DNA of 64,000 nucleotides from Planctomycetaceae bacterium. GTDB lineage: Bacteria; Planctomycetota; Planctomycetia; Planctomycetales; Planctomycetaceae. Under the pieces are notes generated by a model that was given only the letters and a program-made list of their open reading frames with translations, ran no database searches and was not told the origin of the DNA. The stretch covers positions 16,707-80,706 of the forward strand of contig JAQWSQ010000202.1 of assembly GCA_029243145.1 (NCBI GenBank), written 5' to 3'. Of this stretch, positions 52,588 to 62,029 are shown piece after piece. Numbering within the stretch: position 1 is the first letter of the stretch; each line of letters opens with the position of its first letter. The position numbers were made by a program, and so were the translations under genes.

Positions 52588-55506
52588 CTACTCGATATAT
52601 CGAAAATCGATGCTACTAAATAGAGTCTGACATAAAATCGCCCAAGTTTCGGCTCGATCAATATTGAGATTCTCTGCTTCCACCGAACGCAGGTAATCCA
52701 AACACAATTCGACCTCCGAATCTGTTGGCAGCCGTCCCACAGAGAATCGGTAAACCCATTGAAGACGTTGTTGCGTCGTAATCTCAGGGAGGCTCAAAAG
52801 ACGTTCTGCGGTCGCCGTGGAAAACTCGAGCATCCTTGGGTGGTTCATCATATATAACGCTTGAGTGGCCAGTGTCGTGCTGACTCGCTGTCCCTGGACA
52901 AGATTTGGATCAGGGAAATTAAAAACACTCAACATTTCTTCAATCTGGTTACGGAACACCGGTAGATACACACTCCTTCGCCGACTGGTGTATACATACC
53001 CGAACTCGGAGTTTGTACCCGGCTTGACTGTCGGACCACCTTCGACAACCTCCATTTTCCCACTGATTGTCAACAACGCATCGCGGAGATATTCGGCATC
53101 AGCACGACGTTTGGGAAAATGAGAGAGCCAACGGTTCTCGGGATCGATTGCCAATTGCTGTTCAGTCGCTCGGGAAGAGGTTTGATAAGTGCGTGACATC
53201 ACAATCTGCCGGATCAATTGTTTGACAGACCAGTCGCGATTGACGAACTCCACTGCCAAAAAATCGAGCAACTTGGGATGAAAGGGGCGTTCTCCCATGC
53301 TACCGAAGTTATCAACCGTGCGAACAATTCCCGATCCAAACAGATGAGCCCAAATTCGATTCACCATCACGCGAGCCGTCAAGGGGTTCTCCGCGCTGGC
53401 AATCCACTCTGCGAGCTCCAACCTTCCACTGAACTCAGTCTGAACTCGGTTCTGCTCGGATGGGGAGGCCACGGAAAGAACACCTCGCGGAACAACGTCT
53501 CCCAGGTTGCGAATATTCCCGCGAATGCATAACTCCATATCACCCAGTTCTTCGGGTGACTGTTCTTGGACCGCCATCACTTGAGGCGGAGAGGGTGGAG
53601 CTTGGCTGGTTAGCGCTTTAAGCTGATTGTTGAGTTTGGCTCGCTGCTTCTTCAAGTCTGCAAATTGTGCTGCCGATTTTTTTGTCTGCTTGCTGGACTT
53701 TTTGAGCGATGAACTGGCAAGCTGTGGATTGGAATTCAATAGTTTGACGGAAATCAATTGTACGGTATCGACAATCACGACGCCGTTAGTTTTTTCTGTG
53801 GAGACTTCAATAACAGCGGTCGCAGATTGGTTTTCCTTAGCTGTAAATTCATGGACGCCCAGAGAATTGAATCCACCTTCGATTTTGGGAGGTTTTCGCT
53901 GATTGATGCTGACTGTCTGCAAGACTTTTTCACCACTGCGAACCGTGACGGGTACATTGGTCGCACGATTGGGATTCGCCACATGGGAAACACGAACTTC
54001 ATATTGCCCCGGTTCGGGAAGCGCGAATGTAAAGACCGCTTTTTTCTCACCTTTCTGCTGGTTCATGTCGTGAAAGTAACCTTTGGACACAAACCCAGAG
54101 ACGCTTACCGAGGGTTGCCATTCTCCGACCATACCGACCGTTCCCTCCCTCTGATCGGAATCACGGACGAGGCCAGCAAGCTGTTTTATGGGGACTTGAG
54201 GTAATGCCTTGCGTGCCCCATGTCTTTTTAATTCTGCATCAACATTGGCAATCTTTTGATTCAATGAATCTAGTTGCTTGCGATGTGCGGCTAGAGCTTG
54301 TTCTTGTTCGGGATCTACGGGCATTTCTCGTGTGATCCAATTGGTCACGTTGCCTGTTCCCAAAGACTTCGTACTCCGAAAAATACCAGCAAGTGCGTAG
54401 TAATCTGTCGTGGGAATCGGATCGAATTTATGATCGTGACAGCGCGCACAACCGATGGTCATGCCCAGAAACGCTTTCCCTAACGTCGTAATCTGTTCGT
54501 CGACCACTTCCATCCGTAACAGTTCTTTGTCCTGCAATTCATAATTATGCGGCCCCAGCATCAGAAACCCACAAGCGACCAACTGTTCGCGTTCTTCTTC
54601 GAGACTGCCGGCTGGCAACAAGTCGCCCGCAATTTGCTCTTTCACAAACTGATTGAACGGCTTGTCTCGGTGGAAAGATTCGATCACGTAGTCCCGGTAT
54701 CGCCAGGAATTACCATACAATCGGGAACGCCCACCTCCGGTAGAATCTGCATAACGGGCGACATCAAGCCAATGCCGCCCCCAACGTTCCCCAAACGCGC
54801 GTGATGACAACAGTTGATCGACAAGATTTGCATAGGCATCGCGAGAATCGTCTTTGAGAAACTGATCAATCTGTTTGGGCGTGGGAGGGAGTCCCACCAG
54901 ATCGTAATAGAGTCGGCGAACGAGAACTTCGCGCGAAGCAAGAGGACTGGGCGAAAGCCCAGTCTCATCCAACTGCTGCTGGACAAAAGAATCAATTGGA
55001 TGTTGGTGATGCTTCAAATTTTCAGATTGGAGAGTTTCCACTTTTTGCAGAGGAACAAACGCCCAAAATTGGCGGCCTCTCTCCAGATCAATTGTTTGAG
55101 CACTCTCTAGGGATGGACCGGTGCGTGGGTCGGGAGCACCCATCTTGATCCACTTTTCGAAGTCGTCAATCACTCGTTTCGGTAACTTCCCACTGGGGGG
55201 CATCTCGAAGGTTTCATAGCGGAGCGACTCCAGCAAGATTCCCTTATCAATATTGGAAGAAACAATTGCCGGCCCCGAATCGCCTCCTTTTAATAAGCCT
55301 TCCCGAGTGTGCAGCAGAAAATTCCCCTGTACTGTTTTCGCCTCGGGAGCATGACATTCATAGCAGTGTTTCACCAACACCGGACGAATCCGATTTTCAA
55401 AAAACTCCAAAGCTTCGGAGGTTGGTTCAGACGCAGAAGAGACAGCACATACGGAGATGACTACCACGGTTCCAACGAGTATCGAAAGAGTTGCGCGAAA
55501 CATCAT
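52588..55506 (-). CDS. DUF1549/DUF1553 cytochrome-type protein with golvesin-like domain (third copy)
   Basis: A 972-residue exported protein. Signal peptide MMFRATLSILVGTVVVIS to about residue 25. Haem motifs are HCYECHAPEAK and GCARCHDHKFDP. The DUF1549 stretch RRLYYDLVGLPPTPKQIDQF precedes a coiled coil. Then comes a beta-sandwich insertion of about 140 residues (GTVGMVGEWQPSVSVSGFV, to GVVIVDTVQLIS) of the golvesin or xanthan-lyase carbohydrate-binding type. DUF1553 follows with VMVNRIWAHLFGSGIVRTVD. ATGs at 55506 and 55503 are both possible. First gene of the pair with the third DUF1501. The inserted domain differs from those of the other two copies. Confidence 0.9.
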   Translation of the reverse strand: MMFRATLSILVGTVVVISVCAVSSASEPTSEALEFFENRIRPVLVKHCYECHAPEAKTVQGNFLLHTREGLLKGGDSGPAIVSSNIDKGILLESLRYETFEMPPSGKLPKRVIDDFEKWIKMGAPDPRTGPSLESAQTIDLERGRQFWAFVPLQKVETLQSENLKHHQHPIDSFVQQQLDETGLSPSPLASREVLVRRLYYDLVGLPPTPKQIDQFLKDDSRDAYANLVDQLLSSRAFGERWGRHWLDVARYADSTGGGRSRLYGNSWRYRDYVIESFHRDKPFNQFVKEQIAGDLLPAGSLEEEREQLVACGFLMLGPHNYELQDKELLRMEVVDEQITTLGKAFLGMTIGCARCHDHKFDPIPTTDYYALAGIFRSTKSLGTGNVTNWITREMPVDPEQEQALAAHRKQLDSLNQKIANVDAELKRHGARKALPQVPIKQLAGLVRDSDQREGTVGMVGEWQPSVSVSGFVSKGYFHDMNQQKGEKKAVFTFALPEPGQYEVRVSHVANPNRATNVPVTVRSGEKVLQTVSINQRKPPKIEGGFNSLGVHEFTAKENQSATAVIEVSTEKTNGVVIVDTVQLISVKLLNSNPQLASSSLKKSSKQTKKSAAQFADLKKQRAKLNNQLKALTSQAPPSPPQVMAVQEQSPEELGDMELCIRGNIRNLGDVVPRGVLSVASPSEQNRVQTEFSGRLELAEWIASAENPLTARVMVNRIWAHLFGSGIVRTVDNFGSMGERPFHPKLLDFLAVEFVNRDWSVKQLIRQIVMSRTYQTSSRATEQQLAIDPENRWLSHFPKRRADAEYLRDALLTISGKMEVVEGGPTVKPGTNSEFGYVYTSRRRSVYLPVFRNQIEEMLSVFNFPDPNLVQGQRVSTTLATQALYMMNHPRMLEFSTATAERLLSLPEITTQQRLQWVYRFSVGRLPTDSEVELCLDYLRSVEAENLNIDRAETWAILCQTLFSSIDFRYIE

Positions 55507-55869
55507 ACAAAAACCGTGGAAAATTCATGAAGGCGGGCCTGAATACTCAAAATATAACACAAAATAACACTTCAGTCACAGTTCGGATTTTGAGTTCTTG
55601 CCTTGAGGTCGACCTTTTTCACGACGGAAAACCCTAGCTCGTGGTGAGTTTTTGGGCTGCTGATAGTATCGATTATTCGGTCTATGCCGCTCAAAAGGCC
55701 ACATCACCGGTAGAAACAGGCACCCCTTCAAAATCTGGACATCAGGCTCAGCGAGATTGAACCGAATTGTCGATGCAATCGATACGGGAACCTGTTCGCT
55801 GTAAAATTTCTCATGCGCGGTTCCTGTCTTACATTGGAACAGATGATCGATTCGATCTCAGGATTCGGC
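55507..55869. other. Intergenic region before the TolC-family gene
   Basis: About 360 bases, divergent from the DUF1553 gene. A short iteration AATATAACACAAAATAACAC lies near 55550. I see no gene, terminator or credible promoter otherwise. Confidence 0.55.
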
Positions 55870-57450
55870 ATGCACATCAACACGTACATCAAATTCTCCG
55901 CGGTGACTTTTTCATCGGCGTTGATGTTGGGATGCAGTTCTGTGGGGACTTATTATCCCAAGTCCTCCACACACATTCCCAAGTCGAACTCTGAAACTCA
56001 AGGGGCGACAACGGTTGCCCGATTGCCTGTCGAGGCTTCTTCGATTGAGTTTCTGAAGTCTCAACCGAGTTCTGGAATTTCACAAGCGCCAACACTCTCG
56101 ATTGAACTCTCTCCCGACATCGTTCCGGTCGAGTATGAGTCAACGAAGCCTTACGATGAAAACGTGTCGAAGATTGGTGAGCCAGTCCAAGTTCCGCTCC
56201 CCGAACCGGAGTTACTGACCGATTCCTCAGCCACCGGAATGACTCTGGAACAATTGGAAGTCTTGGCGATTGAAAATAATCCCTCGATCAAACAAGCCTC
56301 CGCATCGGCCGGAAAAGTGTCTGGCCTGAGAACTCAAGTCGGCCTCAAACCCAACCCACAGCTTTCCTACTTCGCGGAAGAGATGGGAAGTGAAAGCTCT
56401 GCCGGGTTGCAAGGAGCGTCGATTAGCCAAACATTTGTGACAGGAAACAAACTTGAAGCCAGTCAACGGGTGATCGATCAGGACTACCAACGTATTCTCT
56501 GGGATGTCGAAACGCAGCGTTATCGAGTTCGTACCGATGTTCGCACTCGGTTTTATCAGGCATTGGCGGCTCAACAGCGTCTACAACTCGCTCAAAACTT
56601 TCTTCAAGTCGCAGAAAAAGGACTCCATATCACTCAGCAACGTTTCGATGCACAGGAAGGTGCCAAACCGGATGTCCTGCAAGCGGAAATTCAGCTCAGT
56701 GAAATTAAAATCATTCAACAAAGAGCCGTCGTCGAATATCAGGCCGCGTGGAACACACTTGCGACCATTGTCGGCTTACCCGAAATGTCTCACATGCCAC
56801 TCCAAGGCGAGTTGCCGACACAAATGTCGGAACGCGAGTTTGAGACGTCATACCAACAATTGATGAGTGCAAGTCCCGAATTACAATCGGCAATGGCTCG
56901 TGTGAATGTGGCCCGAGCGACCCTCAAACGCCAGGACATCCAGGCAATTCCCAATATGATTGGGCAGTTTGGGGTTGGGCAAGATAACTCAAATGGAAAC
57001 GGATTCGCCAACGTGCAATTATCCGTCACATTGCCCGTTCATAATCGTAATCAAGGGAATATCCAAGCCGCCTATGCCGATTACTGCCGAGCGACACAGG
57101 ATGTGGCCCGCTTGAAACTTTCCATTCGCTCGCGACTGGTGGATTCTCTGCGAAACTACAATCAAGCCGGTATTTCTGTCGAACAATACTCGACCATCAT
57201 TCTTCCCAAAGCCCAACAAAGCATGGATCTTTCCGAACAAGCCTATCTTGCGGGACAATTTGATTTTCTACGCATGCTGAATGCTCGGAAGACATACTTC
57301 GAAACTAATCTGGCATATGTTCAAGCACGAGCAGAGCTTGCCATTGCAGATGCTCAAATCGAGGGACTTCTGCTGTCTGGTGGCTTGAAGCAACCCGCCG
57401 GTTACGATCGCGATAATTCACATCGCCAGCAAGCCTTTGGTCAGCAGTAA
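55870..57450 (+). CDS. TolC-family outer-membrane efflux lipoprotein (CusC/CzcC-like)
   Basis: A 526-residue protein. The N-terminus MHINTYIKFSAVTFSSALMLG ends in a lipobox (LMLGC), which is why ATG 55870 is preferred to 55813. Two outer-membrane-factor repeats follow a long Pro/Ser linker: the first from TLEQLEVLAIENNPSIKQA through SYFAEEMGSESSAGLQG, the second from QLMSASPELQSAMARVNVAR to VQARAELAIADAQIEGLLLS. Coiled-coil and barrel segments alternate as in CusC. No membrane-fusion protein or RND pump lies beside it, so it must pair with genes elsewhere or act alone. Probably anchored in the outer membrane. Confidence 0.88.
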   Translation: MHINTYIKFSAVTFSSALMLGCSSVGTYYPKSSTHIPKSNSETQGATTVARLPVEASSIEFLKSQPSSGISQAPTLSIELSPDIVPVEYESTKPYDENVSKIGEPVQVPLPEPELLTDSSATGMTLEQLEVLAIENNPSIKQASASAGKVSGLRTQVGLKPNPQLSYFAEEMGSESSAGLQGASISQTFVTGNKLEASQRVIDQDYQRILWDVETQRYRVRTDVRTRFYQALAAQQRLQLAQNFLQVAEKGLHITQQRFDAQEGAKPDVLQAEIQLSEIKIIQQRAVVEYQAAWNTLATIVGLPEMSHMPLQGELPTQMSEREFETSYQQLMSASPELQSAMARVNVARATLKRQDIQAIPNMIGQFGVGQDNSNGNGFANVQLSVTLPVHNRNQGNIQAAYADYCRATQDVARLKLSIRSRLVDSLRNYNQAGISVEQYSTIILPKAQQSMDLSEQAYLAGQFDFLRMLNARKTYFETNLAYVQARAELAIADAQIEGLLLSGGLKQPAGYDRDNSHRQQAFGQQ

Positions 57451-57605
57451 TTCAAAGCGAGTCTCTTTATTGACTCGACGCTCTGGCGATCTCTCTCAAG
57501 GAACTTAATCCCGCACAGATCAAAATCGATGTTGGTGACCTGAGAAGTCTTCGATTACTATGATCAGTAGCTCTCACCCTCATTCCCTATTGATTTGAAG
57601 CCGAC

Positions 57606-58274
57606 ATGCCATCCGACCTTCCTACTGAATTCACACTTTCTCTCATCGAACAACAGCTTTACACCGCCGTCATTTGCGATGCACTGGATAGCCTCGGGTT
57701 TCGAGATCAATCTCCCCGCATTCCACTCCCTTTTTTGACTACTTATCGCCGCTTAGCGGGACGCTGTAAAACCACTCTCTGGTCAGATCTGTTTGAAAAC
57801 GACCCGTCTCCCTATGAACTCGAACTAAAAGCGGTCGACGAAATCAAGGAAGGTGAAATATTGATCGCTGCGGCAGGCGGATCGATGCGTTCTGGCATCT
57901 GGGGAGAACTTCTAACAACGGCTGCTCAAAATCAGGGATGCGTGGGCGCGATTGTCGATGGGGGAGTTCGCGACGTGGAAAAAATTGACACCATGAATTT
58001 TCCCGTCCTAGCGCGTGGTACTTGTCTGTACGACAGTCAGCATCGACAACGAGTGACGGCAATCGATATCCCGGTGCAAATTGATGGCGTCACCTTCTCT
58101 CCCGGCGATCTGGTTGTTGCCGATCGAGACGGAATTGTCGTGATACCCAAACAAATCGAACGAGAAACTCTGGAACGAGCTTGGGAGAAGGTTCACGCAG
58201 AAAACATAACCAGGGATGCCATTCGAGAAGGAATGAAAGCGGCAGACGCCTATCACAAATACGGAGTGCTGTAG
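57606..58274 (+). CDS. RraA-like / HMG-aldolase-family protein
   Basis: A 222-residue protein of the family that includes RraA and 4-hydroxy-4-methyl-2-oxoglutarate aldolases. Key parts: WGELLTTAAQNQGCVGAIVD, GGVRDVEKIDTMNFPVLARG with the Arg-Asp metal/substrate pair, and GDLVVADRDGIVVIP. Enzymes of this group use Mg or Mn; RraA proper lacks activity and inhibits RNase E. The length and the extra N-terminal helix fit the aldolase-like branch, but I cannot tell which. It lies downstream of the TolC-family gene by 155 bases. Confidence 0.85.
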   Translation: MPSDLPTEFTLSLIEQQLYTAVICDALDSLGFRDQSPRIPLPFLTTYRRLAGRCKTTLWSDLFENDPSPYELELKAVDEIKEGEILIAAAGGSMRSGIWGELLTTAAQNQGCVGAIVDGGVRDVEKIDTMNFPVLARGTCLYDSQHRQRVTAIDIPVQIDGVTFSPGDLVVADRDGIVVIPKQIERETLERAWEKVHAENITRDAIREGMKAADAYHKYGVL

Positions 58275-58306
58275 TTTCTTTTGCGCTGTGCTGACTTACG
58301 AAAGTT

Positions 58307-58324
58307 CGGGACCGCGTCGTCCCG
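58307..58324. repeat. GC-rich hairpin between convergent genes
   Basis: CGGGAC-CGCGTC-GTCCCG has a six-pair stem. It sits between the RraA-like gene and the small membrane-protein gene. It has no T-tract, so it is not a standard terminator. Confidence 0.45.
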
Positions 58325-58338
58325 CAACTGAGCACCGA

Positions 58339-58605
58339 CTATTGAGGCCCATACTTTTTGAGAAACTCTTCCTCTTCCTCAGTATCGTCGGGAACACGAG
58401 CTTTTAGATAACCCATCAGCCAGCGCCCCCAGATGAGATATTGAAATCCGATCAATATTCCACCCCCGAAAATAATCGCAAAAATCGCCAACATGTTCGG
58501 GAAGACCAACGCAATGGTCGAAAGCAGTCCAATGAAGACGGCCAGCAACATGGCGACCGCAACAAAAGTGGCGCGGTCTTTATCTTTCGAATCATGCTGG
58601 GACAT
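58339..58605 (-). CDS. Small membrane protein (88 residues, two helices)
   Basis: A short protein with two helices (TFVAVAMLLAVFIGLLSTIA and NMLAIFAIIFGGGILIGFQY) and an acidic C-terminus (DDTEEEEEFLKKYG). No signal peptide and no recognisable domain. It lies 53 bases from the stop of the upstream SRPBCC gene on the same strand and may be read with it. Small two-helix proteins of this form are common in planctomycetes; function unknown. Confidence 0.65.
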   Translation of the reverse strand: MSQHDSKDKDRATFVAVAMLLAVFIGLLSTIALVFPNMLAIFAIIFGGGILIGFQYLIWGRWLMGYLKARVPDDTEEEEEFLKKYGPQ

Positions 58606-58658
58606 ATAATACCTAATGTGGTTGCGTTTGAGATCGATGGGCTGTGCGAATCATGAAA

Positions 58659-59117
58659 TTATAGTTTATCATTTTCCAGAAGATACTTGAGTTCGTCTTG
58701 GCGATGGGCGAAACCTTCATCGAGCTGGCTGCGAATGCGATCTTCACTCAAAATCAGACCCACCAACCCACCGGGCGGCTCGTATTCGATGACATCATAG
58801 ATGGCAATTTCGTTCTCGCCGAGTGGCTTGAAAAGATGTTCGTGTTTCCAAACAGAAAATGGGCCGTCAACCTGTTCCTCCACAAACGAATGGGGAGCAT
58901 CAAACGAAATGATCTTGTGAACCGACTTGATCCGAGCACCCATCACGTGAATGGAAAACGAAATTGTACTCTCCATCGCAAACTGTTCAGGACCATCTTC
59001 AACGGTAAGCTGCAATTCCGGCATCGTCAAATTGCCAAGATTTGCGGGGGTTGAGAGGTACTTAAACGCTCTTTCGCAAGTCGTTTGCAGTACCATTTTA
59101 GTTTGATAGCTGGGCAT
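58659..59117 (-). CDS. SRPBCC (START/polyketide-cyclase-like) ligand-binding protein
   Basis: A 152-residue protein of the helix-grip fold. The N-terminal LQTTCERAFKYLSTPANLGN is the usual SRPBCC start, and EIAIYDVIEYEPPGGLVGLI plus the long C-terminal helix RIRSQLDEGFAHRQDELKYL match the cyclase/dehydrase group. ATG 59117 is chosen; the longer frame from 59207 would overlap the start of miaA, which is divergent. No ligand can be predicted. Probably cytoplasmic. Confidence 0.8.
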   Translation of the reverse strand: MPSYQTKMVLQTTCERAFKYLSTPANLGNLTMPELQLTVEDGPEQFAMESTISFSIHVMGARIKSVHKIISFDAPHSFVEEQVDGPFSVWKHEHLFKPLGENEIAIYDVIEYEPPGGLVGLILSEDRIRSQLDEGFAHRQDELKYLLENDKL

Positions 59118-59205
59118 CCGTGAAACTCTCCATCGGGCGTACTTTGCGTCTGACAGTCTGTACGTCATACTATCATTCTCGCCTCCCGGACGAAACCAGA
59201 CCCAC

Positions 59206-60144
59206 ATGAAACTCCCGACGAAACTCCTTCAAAATTGCTGGTTTCTCGCCGGACCAACTGCCGTCGGAAAATCAGATCTTTCATTGCAACTCGCTGAGCG
59301 TCTCGATGCCGAGATTTTATCCCTCGATTCGATGGCCATTTATCGAGGGATGGATATCGGTACTGCAAAACCTTCTGCAGAAGATCAAAATCGTATCCCC
59401 CATCATCTGATTGACCTGATTGCCCCCTGGGAAGAATACACGGTCGCCGATTATCTGGAAGCGGCCCATGATTGCTGTTCAGAGATCCTTGCCCGTAACC
59501 GCACACCCCTATTTGTGGGTGGAACCGGTTTCTATCTCCGCAGCCTGTTACGCGGCATTTTCAAAGGACCACCGGCTGACTCATCGGTTCGGGAGCAATT
59601 GGAAATTCGTTACAACTCTGAGGGGCCGGAATTTCTTGCTGCGGAATTAACAGCCATCGACCCGATTGCGGCGAAGAGAATACATCCGAATGACAAACGA
59701 CGCTTGGTGCGCGCACTCGAAGTTCATCAAATTACCGGTCAGCCCTTCTCTTCCTTTCACCAGGAAGAGCCGCTTTCTGAGGCCGAACGCCCACAGCACG
59801 TTTATTGGCTTTCTGCCCCGCGCGACTGGCTCCATGAACGCATCAACCGGCGGGTTGATGTCATGATCGAAGCCGGCCTACTCGCGGAAGTTCGACGGCT
59901 ACTTGAGGATCCTCAAGGAATTTCCAAAACCGCCCGCCAGGCAATTGGTTACAAAGAACTATTTGACGCCTTGGAAACCAACACCGGTATCGACGAGGCC
60001 ATCGAACTCATCAAAACGCGCAGCCGACAATTTGCCCGCCGACAAGAAACCTGGTTTCGTAATCTCGAAGAGTGTCGAGCAATTAGTATTACGGGCACAG
60101 AGACCACCGAAAAAATAGTGGATGGTTTGATCTCGCAAATGTGA
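59206..60144 (+). CDS. miaA: tRNA dimethylallyltransferase
   Basis: A 312-residue enzyme that prenylates A37 of tRNAs reading UNN codons. The P-loop is AGPTAVGKSD near residue 16, with LSLDSMAIYRGMDIGTAKP (the substrate loop carrying Asp and Arg), HHLIDLIAPWEEYTVADYL and FVGGTGFYLRSLLRGI. The insertion domain and KTRSRQFARRQETWFRN near the end bind tRNA. All motifs are intact, and length is typical. It converges with map, 51 bases apart. No hfq or miaB is adjacent. Confidence 0.95.
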   Translation: MKLPTKLLQNCWFLAGPTAVGKSDLSLQLAERLDAEILSLDSMAIYRGMDIGTAKPSAEDQNRIPHHLIDLIAPWEEYTVADYLEAAHDCCSEILARNRTPLFVGGTGFYLRSLLRGIFKGPPADSSVREQLEIRYNSEGPEFLAAELTAIDPIAAKRIHPNDKRRLVRALEVHQITGQPFSSFHQEEPLSEAERPQHVYWLSAPRDWLHERINRRVDVMIEAGLLAEVRRLLEDPQGISKTARQAIGYKELFDALETNTGIDEAIELIKTRSRQFARRQETWFRNLEECRAISITGTETTEKIVDGLISQM

Positions 60145-60195
60145 ACCGACTCAAATTGTGCAGACACTGACAAATCCACTGAAGGATCAACACGA

Positions 60196-60996
60196 TCAGA
60201 ATTTGTGCCCTTCCTGCGGGCCGTCTTGTGTGAGAGTGAGGATCTCTGGTCCATCTTCCTGCATCAGAATGGTATGCTCGAACTGAGCAGACGGTTTGCC
60301 GTCGCGAGTTCGAACGGTCCAACCATCTTTGCGGTCGAGAACGGTATCACGTCGCCCGAGATTAAGCATCGGTTCAATCGTCAGGCAGGTACCGGGATTG
60401 ATAATATCCCAGCGTGATTTGGGATGCGGGAAATGAGGGACTCCGGGATCCTGATGAAACTCTTGGCCGATGCCATGCCCCTGATATTGTTCGACGATGG
60501 AGTAACCGAATTGTGTCGCATAATTAAAAATTGCTTCACCAATGTCGTAAACGGTCCCTCCGGGTTGAAGCGCACGAATGCCTTTCCACAGAGAATCGAA
60601 TGTGACTTGCACAAGTTGACGTGTTGCTTCAGGCGGTTCTCCGATGAAGAAAGTTTCGGATTGATCGCCGAACCAACCATCGACAATCGTCGTCAGATCG
60701 ACGTTGACGATATCTCCCTCCTTGAGAACAGTTTCGTCGGGAATGCCGTGACAAACCACTTGGTTGATACTGGTACAGCAACTTTTTGTGAAACCATGAT
60801 ACCCGAGTGTGGCGGGGACATGACCATGATCGAGAGTGTATTCGTGGACGAGAGTATTGATTTCTTCAGTCGTAATGCCCGGTTTGACGTGAGGACGAAC
60901 GTAATCCATCACACTGGCGTTAAACTTGCCGGCTGCGCGTAAGCCTGCTTGTTCTTCTTCAATGAGATAAAGAGGAGGTTTCTTTCGTAATGGCAT
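60196..60996 (-). CDS. map: Type I methionine aminopeptidase
   Basis: A 266-residue enzyme that removes the initiator Met. The five metal ligands are visible: Asp in [12 protein letters not shown] and FGDQSETF, His in [14 protein letters not shown], Glu in [11 protein letters not shown] and the final Glu in QFEHTILMQ. The His of [20 protein letters not shown] is the substrate-binding residue. ATG 60996 is preferred; an ATG at 61065 would add 23 residues of doubtful character. Cytoplasmic. It is divergent from the SpoU-family pair 205 bases away. Confidence 0.95.
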   Translation of the reverse strand: MPLRKKPPLYLIEEEQAGLRAAGKFNASVMDYVRPHVKPGITTEEINTLVHEYTLDHGHVPATLGYHGFTKSCCTSINQVVCHGIPDETVLKEGDIVNVDLTTIVDGWFGDQSETFFIGEPPEATRQLVQVTFDSLWKGIRALQPGGTVYDIGEAIFNYATQFGYSIVEQYQGHGIGQEFHQDPGVPHFPHPKSRWDIINPGTCLTIEPMLNLGRRDTVLDRKDGWTVRTRDGKPSAQFEHTILMQEDGPEILTLTQDGPQEGHKF

Positions 60997-61201
60997 GCAA
61001 ATCTCGATCAATCGTTCGCAAAAAATCGACGAAAACACCAGGGAGCCACATTCTCGCCTGATCACATTCTGCCAGAATTGGCCTCCATCTGAAAGTATCG
61101 GTTTCCACTTCCTGATATTTTTTTCTCGTCAAACTTGTTTCCTCGAATGCGGTTTCGCACGATGAGAACAGCCTGACTGAGTTTATTCCTTGGAGAATTT
61201 G

Positions 61202-62029
61202 ATGTCTGCCTCTCGCCGTTCCCGAAAATCGAACTTGATGGGTAACCACCAGCGTTCGTGGATCTGGGGCAGGCACGCTGTCTTGGAAGCCATTCGATCA
61301 GAGCGTTGGTTTCCCCTTGAAATTCGTACAATGTACGATCTTGAGGAACCAATTCTTCAAGAGTTACGAGATTGGCATTCCCGACAAAGCGAATTGGGTG
61401 ACCCAACTTCGGAGCCAATTCTGGGATTCGATTCGTCCTCCCGGCTCCAGGAATTGTGCCACCAACCCGACCATCAGGGGTTGATCGCGCGCATGCCTCC
61501 CTACCCCTATCTTCCTGCCGATGAAGTGATTAAGAATCTCTCCGGCACTTCATTTCTGTTAATTCTCGATGGCATTCAGGATGCGTTCAACTTTGGAGCC
61601 TGCTTACGATGTGCCGAGGTCTTTGGGGTGGATGCTGTGCTGGTTGGCACTAAAGGGCAGAGTGGAGTGAACAGTCAGGTGGTGAGAAGTTCCGCGGGAG
61701 CCGTGCATCATGTGCCAATTTCTCAGACCGAGAATTTGCCAGAGATCCTCTCCCGGATGAGATCGGTTGGAGTCACAATTGTTGCCGCCACCGAAAAAGC
61801 AGACGATGAACTTCCCTCATTACAAATGCACGGCGCACTGGCTATCATGATCGGAAATGAAGGGAATGGAATTGCCCCTACCCATTTGGAGCTCTCAACA
61901 CATCGAGTGAAAATCCCACAGGTCGGACATGTGCAATCTTTGAACGCTGCCGTGGCCACAGGAATTGTCTTGTACGAAGCAGTCAGGCAGCGTCAATCCG
62001 ATCATAAACAGTCAGGGACTGAAGCATGA
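61202..62029 (+). CDS. rlmB: SpoU/TrmH-family RNA 2'-O-methyltransferase (RlmB-like)
   Basis: A 275-residue enzyme. The N-terminal substrate-recognition part begins WIWGRHAVLEAIRSERW. The SPOUT knot motifs are LDGIQDAFNFGACLRCAEVFG, IMIGNEGNGIAPTHLE and PQVGHVQSLNAAVATGIVLYE. This fits methylation of G2251 of 23S rRNA, but related enzymes modify other sites. ATG 61202 has GGAG upstream; the TTG at 61190 is an alternative. Its last four bases overlap the start of the second methyltransferase (ATGA). The first knot motif has Asn-Phe-Gly, as usual. Confidence 0.88.
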   Translation: MSASRRSRKSNLMGNHQRSWIWGRHAVLEAIRSERWFPLEIRTMYDLEEPILQELRDWHSRQSELGDPTSEPILGFDSSSRLQELCHQPDHQGLIARMPPYPYLPADEVIKNLSGTSFLLILDGIQDAFNFGACLRCAEVFGVDAVLVGTKGQSGVNSQVVRSSAGAVHHVPISQTENLPEILSRMRSVGVTIVAATEKADDELPSLQMHGALAIMIGNEGNGIAPTHLELSTHRVKIPQVGHVQSLNAAVATGIVLYEAVRQRQSDHKQSGTEA

